Source: Euperipatoides rowelli (taxonomy: Eukaryota; Onychophora; Udeonychophora; Euonychophora; Peripatopsidae). From it: a DNA stretch of 10,666 nucleotides. A program made the position numbers and the translations under genes. Positions 8,816 to 10,666 of the stretch are shown here, one piece after another. Location of the stretch: NCBI GenBank assembly GCA_003024985.2, contig PXIH01S0044860.1; one strand, given 5' to 3'. Each line of letters starts with the position of its first letter. The first letter of the stretch is position 1. The notes under the pieces were generated by a model. That model searched no databases, was not told the DNA's origin, and saw only the letters and a list, made by a program, of their open reading frames with translations.

Positions 8816-9943
8816 TTGAGATTAAGCAGGATGGTCTGACACCATGGTCATCATAATCACTGGACGTAACTTCTAGACTTTCCTTTTGGGTTATGTCAAG
8901 GATGAAGTCTATTTAACTCCAGTACTTGATATCGTGACATTGTAAATGATGATAATAGATCCTGTCATGGTTGTCGCCAAAGTAATATTGGACAAAACAG
9001 TGTGAAAAAATTGAATATTGCCTAGATGTGCAACACTCATGTGGAAGTGTATGAAAATTGTTAAAAAATCTTTATGAGTTTATCTTCATTTTGCCACAAA
9101 CTGTTCATTGCAACCTAAAATGAGATTTTTAATGATTTTTCATAACGAGATAAATATTTTATGAACATCTTGTATAACATTGTTTCTAAATGTAGAATTT
9201 TATGCCATGGAAAGGTTTACTACAGGGTATTCCAGATGTCTCTAACCATAGGACTAATTGCATCCTTTAATGGACCTCAAAGCAATTATACCATGGAACA
9301 TCACCAAACTCCAATTTGGCAACTTCATGATTTTTATTTGTAGGGCCACCTGAAAACCATGGTGTATGAGGTGTAATTTCAGAGTGTTCTTCTGAAACAA
9401 TGCGTTGTGAGGCATGTCAGTGAATTTTGGTGGGTGTGATCAAGAATTTTGTATGAACAAAACAGCAAACAATTTGACCAGATTTTGTACTCCAGTGTGT
9501 TTTTCTCCTATGGTTCAACACTTATTTGACAAACTATATTCAAATGTTTAAACAATTAGTGGTTTTTGTCACCAATAAATCAACAAGAGCTTATTTAGGG
9601 TGATGAGTTGAATCCATTGATTACATTGTGGTAGAATACAAAAAAGGTGCCTCCTTTGTCTAACACCTGAGCATGATTGAACTTTTATTGCAACACAACC
9701 AAAATATTATTTAATTCTAAACTCAATTTTTAAAGTGAAATAACTCTCTGCCAACTCTTGATATGGAATGACTGTTCATCCTCTTGGATTAATTTTCCAC
9801 TGATGGTCATTTGGGCTTTTATGTAATGACTTAAACGTAATCCAGTTATAAAGCATCTCTGATGTTCTCAACTACCAAAAATGATAGTGACCAGAATTTC
9901 CTCCTCTGACCACTGGGAGGTTAAGGTAGTGAGGGATTTATTC
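8816..9943. other. Anonymous sequence upstream of the pol remnant
   Basis: In a full element, reading on the - strand, this is where the start of RT, protease and gag should be. I read both strands and found no convincing protease or gag motif. The short + strand frame at 9161-9343 matches nothing I know. It may be heavily decayed element sequence, another insertion, or plain intron. Confidence 0.5.
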
Positions 9944-10172
9944 TTAACCCTTTCCACTCCAAATTAAAATTGCATTGATTGCATTCTTTTAAATCCCCTG
10001 ATTTTAATTTTAGTTTTTTTTTTAAAATCATTTGGTATGATTAAAAACAAATAAATTTTAGTTCTTTTAAACATAAATTTTATCAATTTGAAACATTTTT
10101 GAATCTAACAGTGATTGTTCAATTGTCAATTTGTAAAAAGGATATGTCTAACTATGTTCGACAGTGGAGTGG
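9944..10172. repeat. Possible short inverted repeat with TTAACCCTTT start
   Basis: TTAACCCTTTCCACTCCA at 9944-9961 resembles piggyBac-type ends (TTAA target followed by CCCTTT). An inverted 8-mer TGGAGTGG occurs at 10165-10172, about 200 bp away, but homology does not continue outward to a matching GGGTTAA. Weak evidence for a MITE remnant. Confidence 0.2.
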
Positions 10173-10265
10173 TATTTATTTGTTTGTTCATTTTTGAGTA
10201 AATTTATTTATTATTTAATCTCACATTTATTTATTTATTTATTCATTCAATGATTATTCATTTAA
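10172..10265 (+). repeat. ATTT-rich simple repeat
   Basis: Interrupted ATTT/ATTC tetranucleotides, most regular at 10225-10245. Low complexity, with no other feature seen up to about 10530. Confidence 0.75.
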
Positions 10266-10535
10266 TATTTGTAAAATCAAACATTCCCTTATGGTCACTA
10301 CTGAAAAAAAATCTTTGTTTTACCAACTTAAAAAAAAAAACTGTCAAACAGGAATAAATTTAGTTATGTATATTTTTATAATAAATAGTTTTGACAACTT
10401 AAAGATTATTTTAGCAGATTTATTTTTGTATTTTTAATTATCCCTGTAGAAGAATTTATTCCTCCCACACTCAAAACCAGGAATTATATAAATACAGGAT
10501 AATTTTAAAGTTGCATACATTTTCTTGATAACAAC

Positions 10536-10666
10536 CTCTCATACAAGATACAGTAAGTACATAGATATAAAGAATCTCAAATAAATATCCACACCAAGTC
10601 AGTATGTCAACATAACTTCCATACAACATAAGTACATAGATATAAAGAATCTCAAATCAATATCCA
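10536..10666 (+). repeat. 75-bp tandem repeat, cut by window end
   Basis: AGTACATAGATATAAAGAAT at 10556 recurs at 10631, a 75-base offset. The match continues to the last base with one visible difference (CAAATAAATATCCA against CAAATCAATATCCA), and the bases before each copy (CATACAAGATACAGTA, CATACAACATA) are also alike. At least 1.5 copies are present; the array probably continues outside. Confidence 0.88.

Larger units (their letters stand above)
6107..10666 (+). other. Start of a long intron (at least 4.56 kb) after exon D
   Basis: It begins with GTAAGT at 6107. The next GH31 exon should start with the Asp of the WIDMNE-type signature; no such sequence is present up to 10666, so the intron continues past the window. 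It carries an antisense retrotransposon remnant (6246-8810) and repeat tracts described separately. 6113-6245 shows nothing else. Confidence 0.85.

Noticed and set aside
9161-9343. 60-aa + strand frame
   Set aside because: No recognisable motif, short, in AT-rich intron sequence; length is within chance expectation.

Overview
This window comes from an AT-rich animal genome. It has spliceosomal introns with GT..AG ends and polypyrimidine tracts, long minisatellite and microsatellite blocks, and a decayed Ty3/gypsy retrotransposon, with no bacterial-style gene packing. An invertebrate, perhaps a mollusc or other lophotrochozoan, fits the large repeat-filled introns, but the species cannot be fixed from this sequence.

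The only host gene I can support lies on the + strand: part of a glycoside hydrolase family 31 alpha-glucosidase, closest in motif content to lysosomal acid alpha-glucosidase (GAA). Four consecutive internal exons are visible at 724-962, 2851-2982, 5341-5451 and 5990-6106. Their phases are 1/0, 0/0, 0/0 and 0/0. They join without a stop to about 199 complete codons, covering the end of the N-terminal beta domain and the first part of the catalytic (beta/alpha)8 barrel. The last exon stops at Trp-Ile, just before the codon expected for the catalytic nucleophile Asp of the family's WIDMNE signature. That exon, the rest of the gene and the earlier 5' exons are outside the window.

Region by region: 1-723 is intron with a TTAGGG-like dispersed repeat and a long T-rich tract. 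963-2850 is intron with a second copy of that repeat inside a MITE-like inverted-repeat pair, plus anonymous sequence. 2983-5340 is intron dominated by a CAT/CAC block (about 3065-3660, with 223 bp free of G on the + strand) and a roughly 1.2 kb minisatellite (about 3930-5172) with higher-order structure and a one-base N. 5452-5989 is a short intron. From 6107 to the end is intron. It holds, antisense to the gene, the 3' half of a dead Ty3/gypsy element: candidate 3' LTR 6246-6685, polypurine tract 6688-6701, and integrase, RNase H and reverse transcriptase remnants up to about 8810. Anonymous AT-rich DNA follows, and a 75-bp tandem repeat is cut by the window end.

I found no convincing new biological system. 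The most useful observations are the GAA-like exon set and its active-site details, the higher-order minisatellite, and the decay record in the retroelement.
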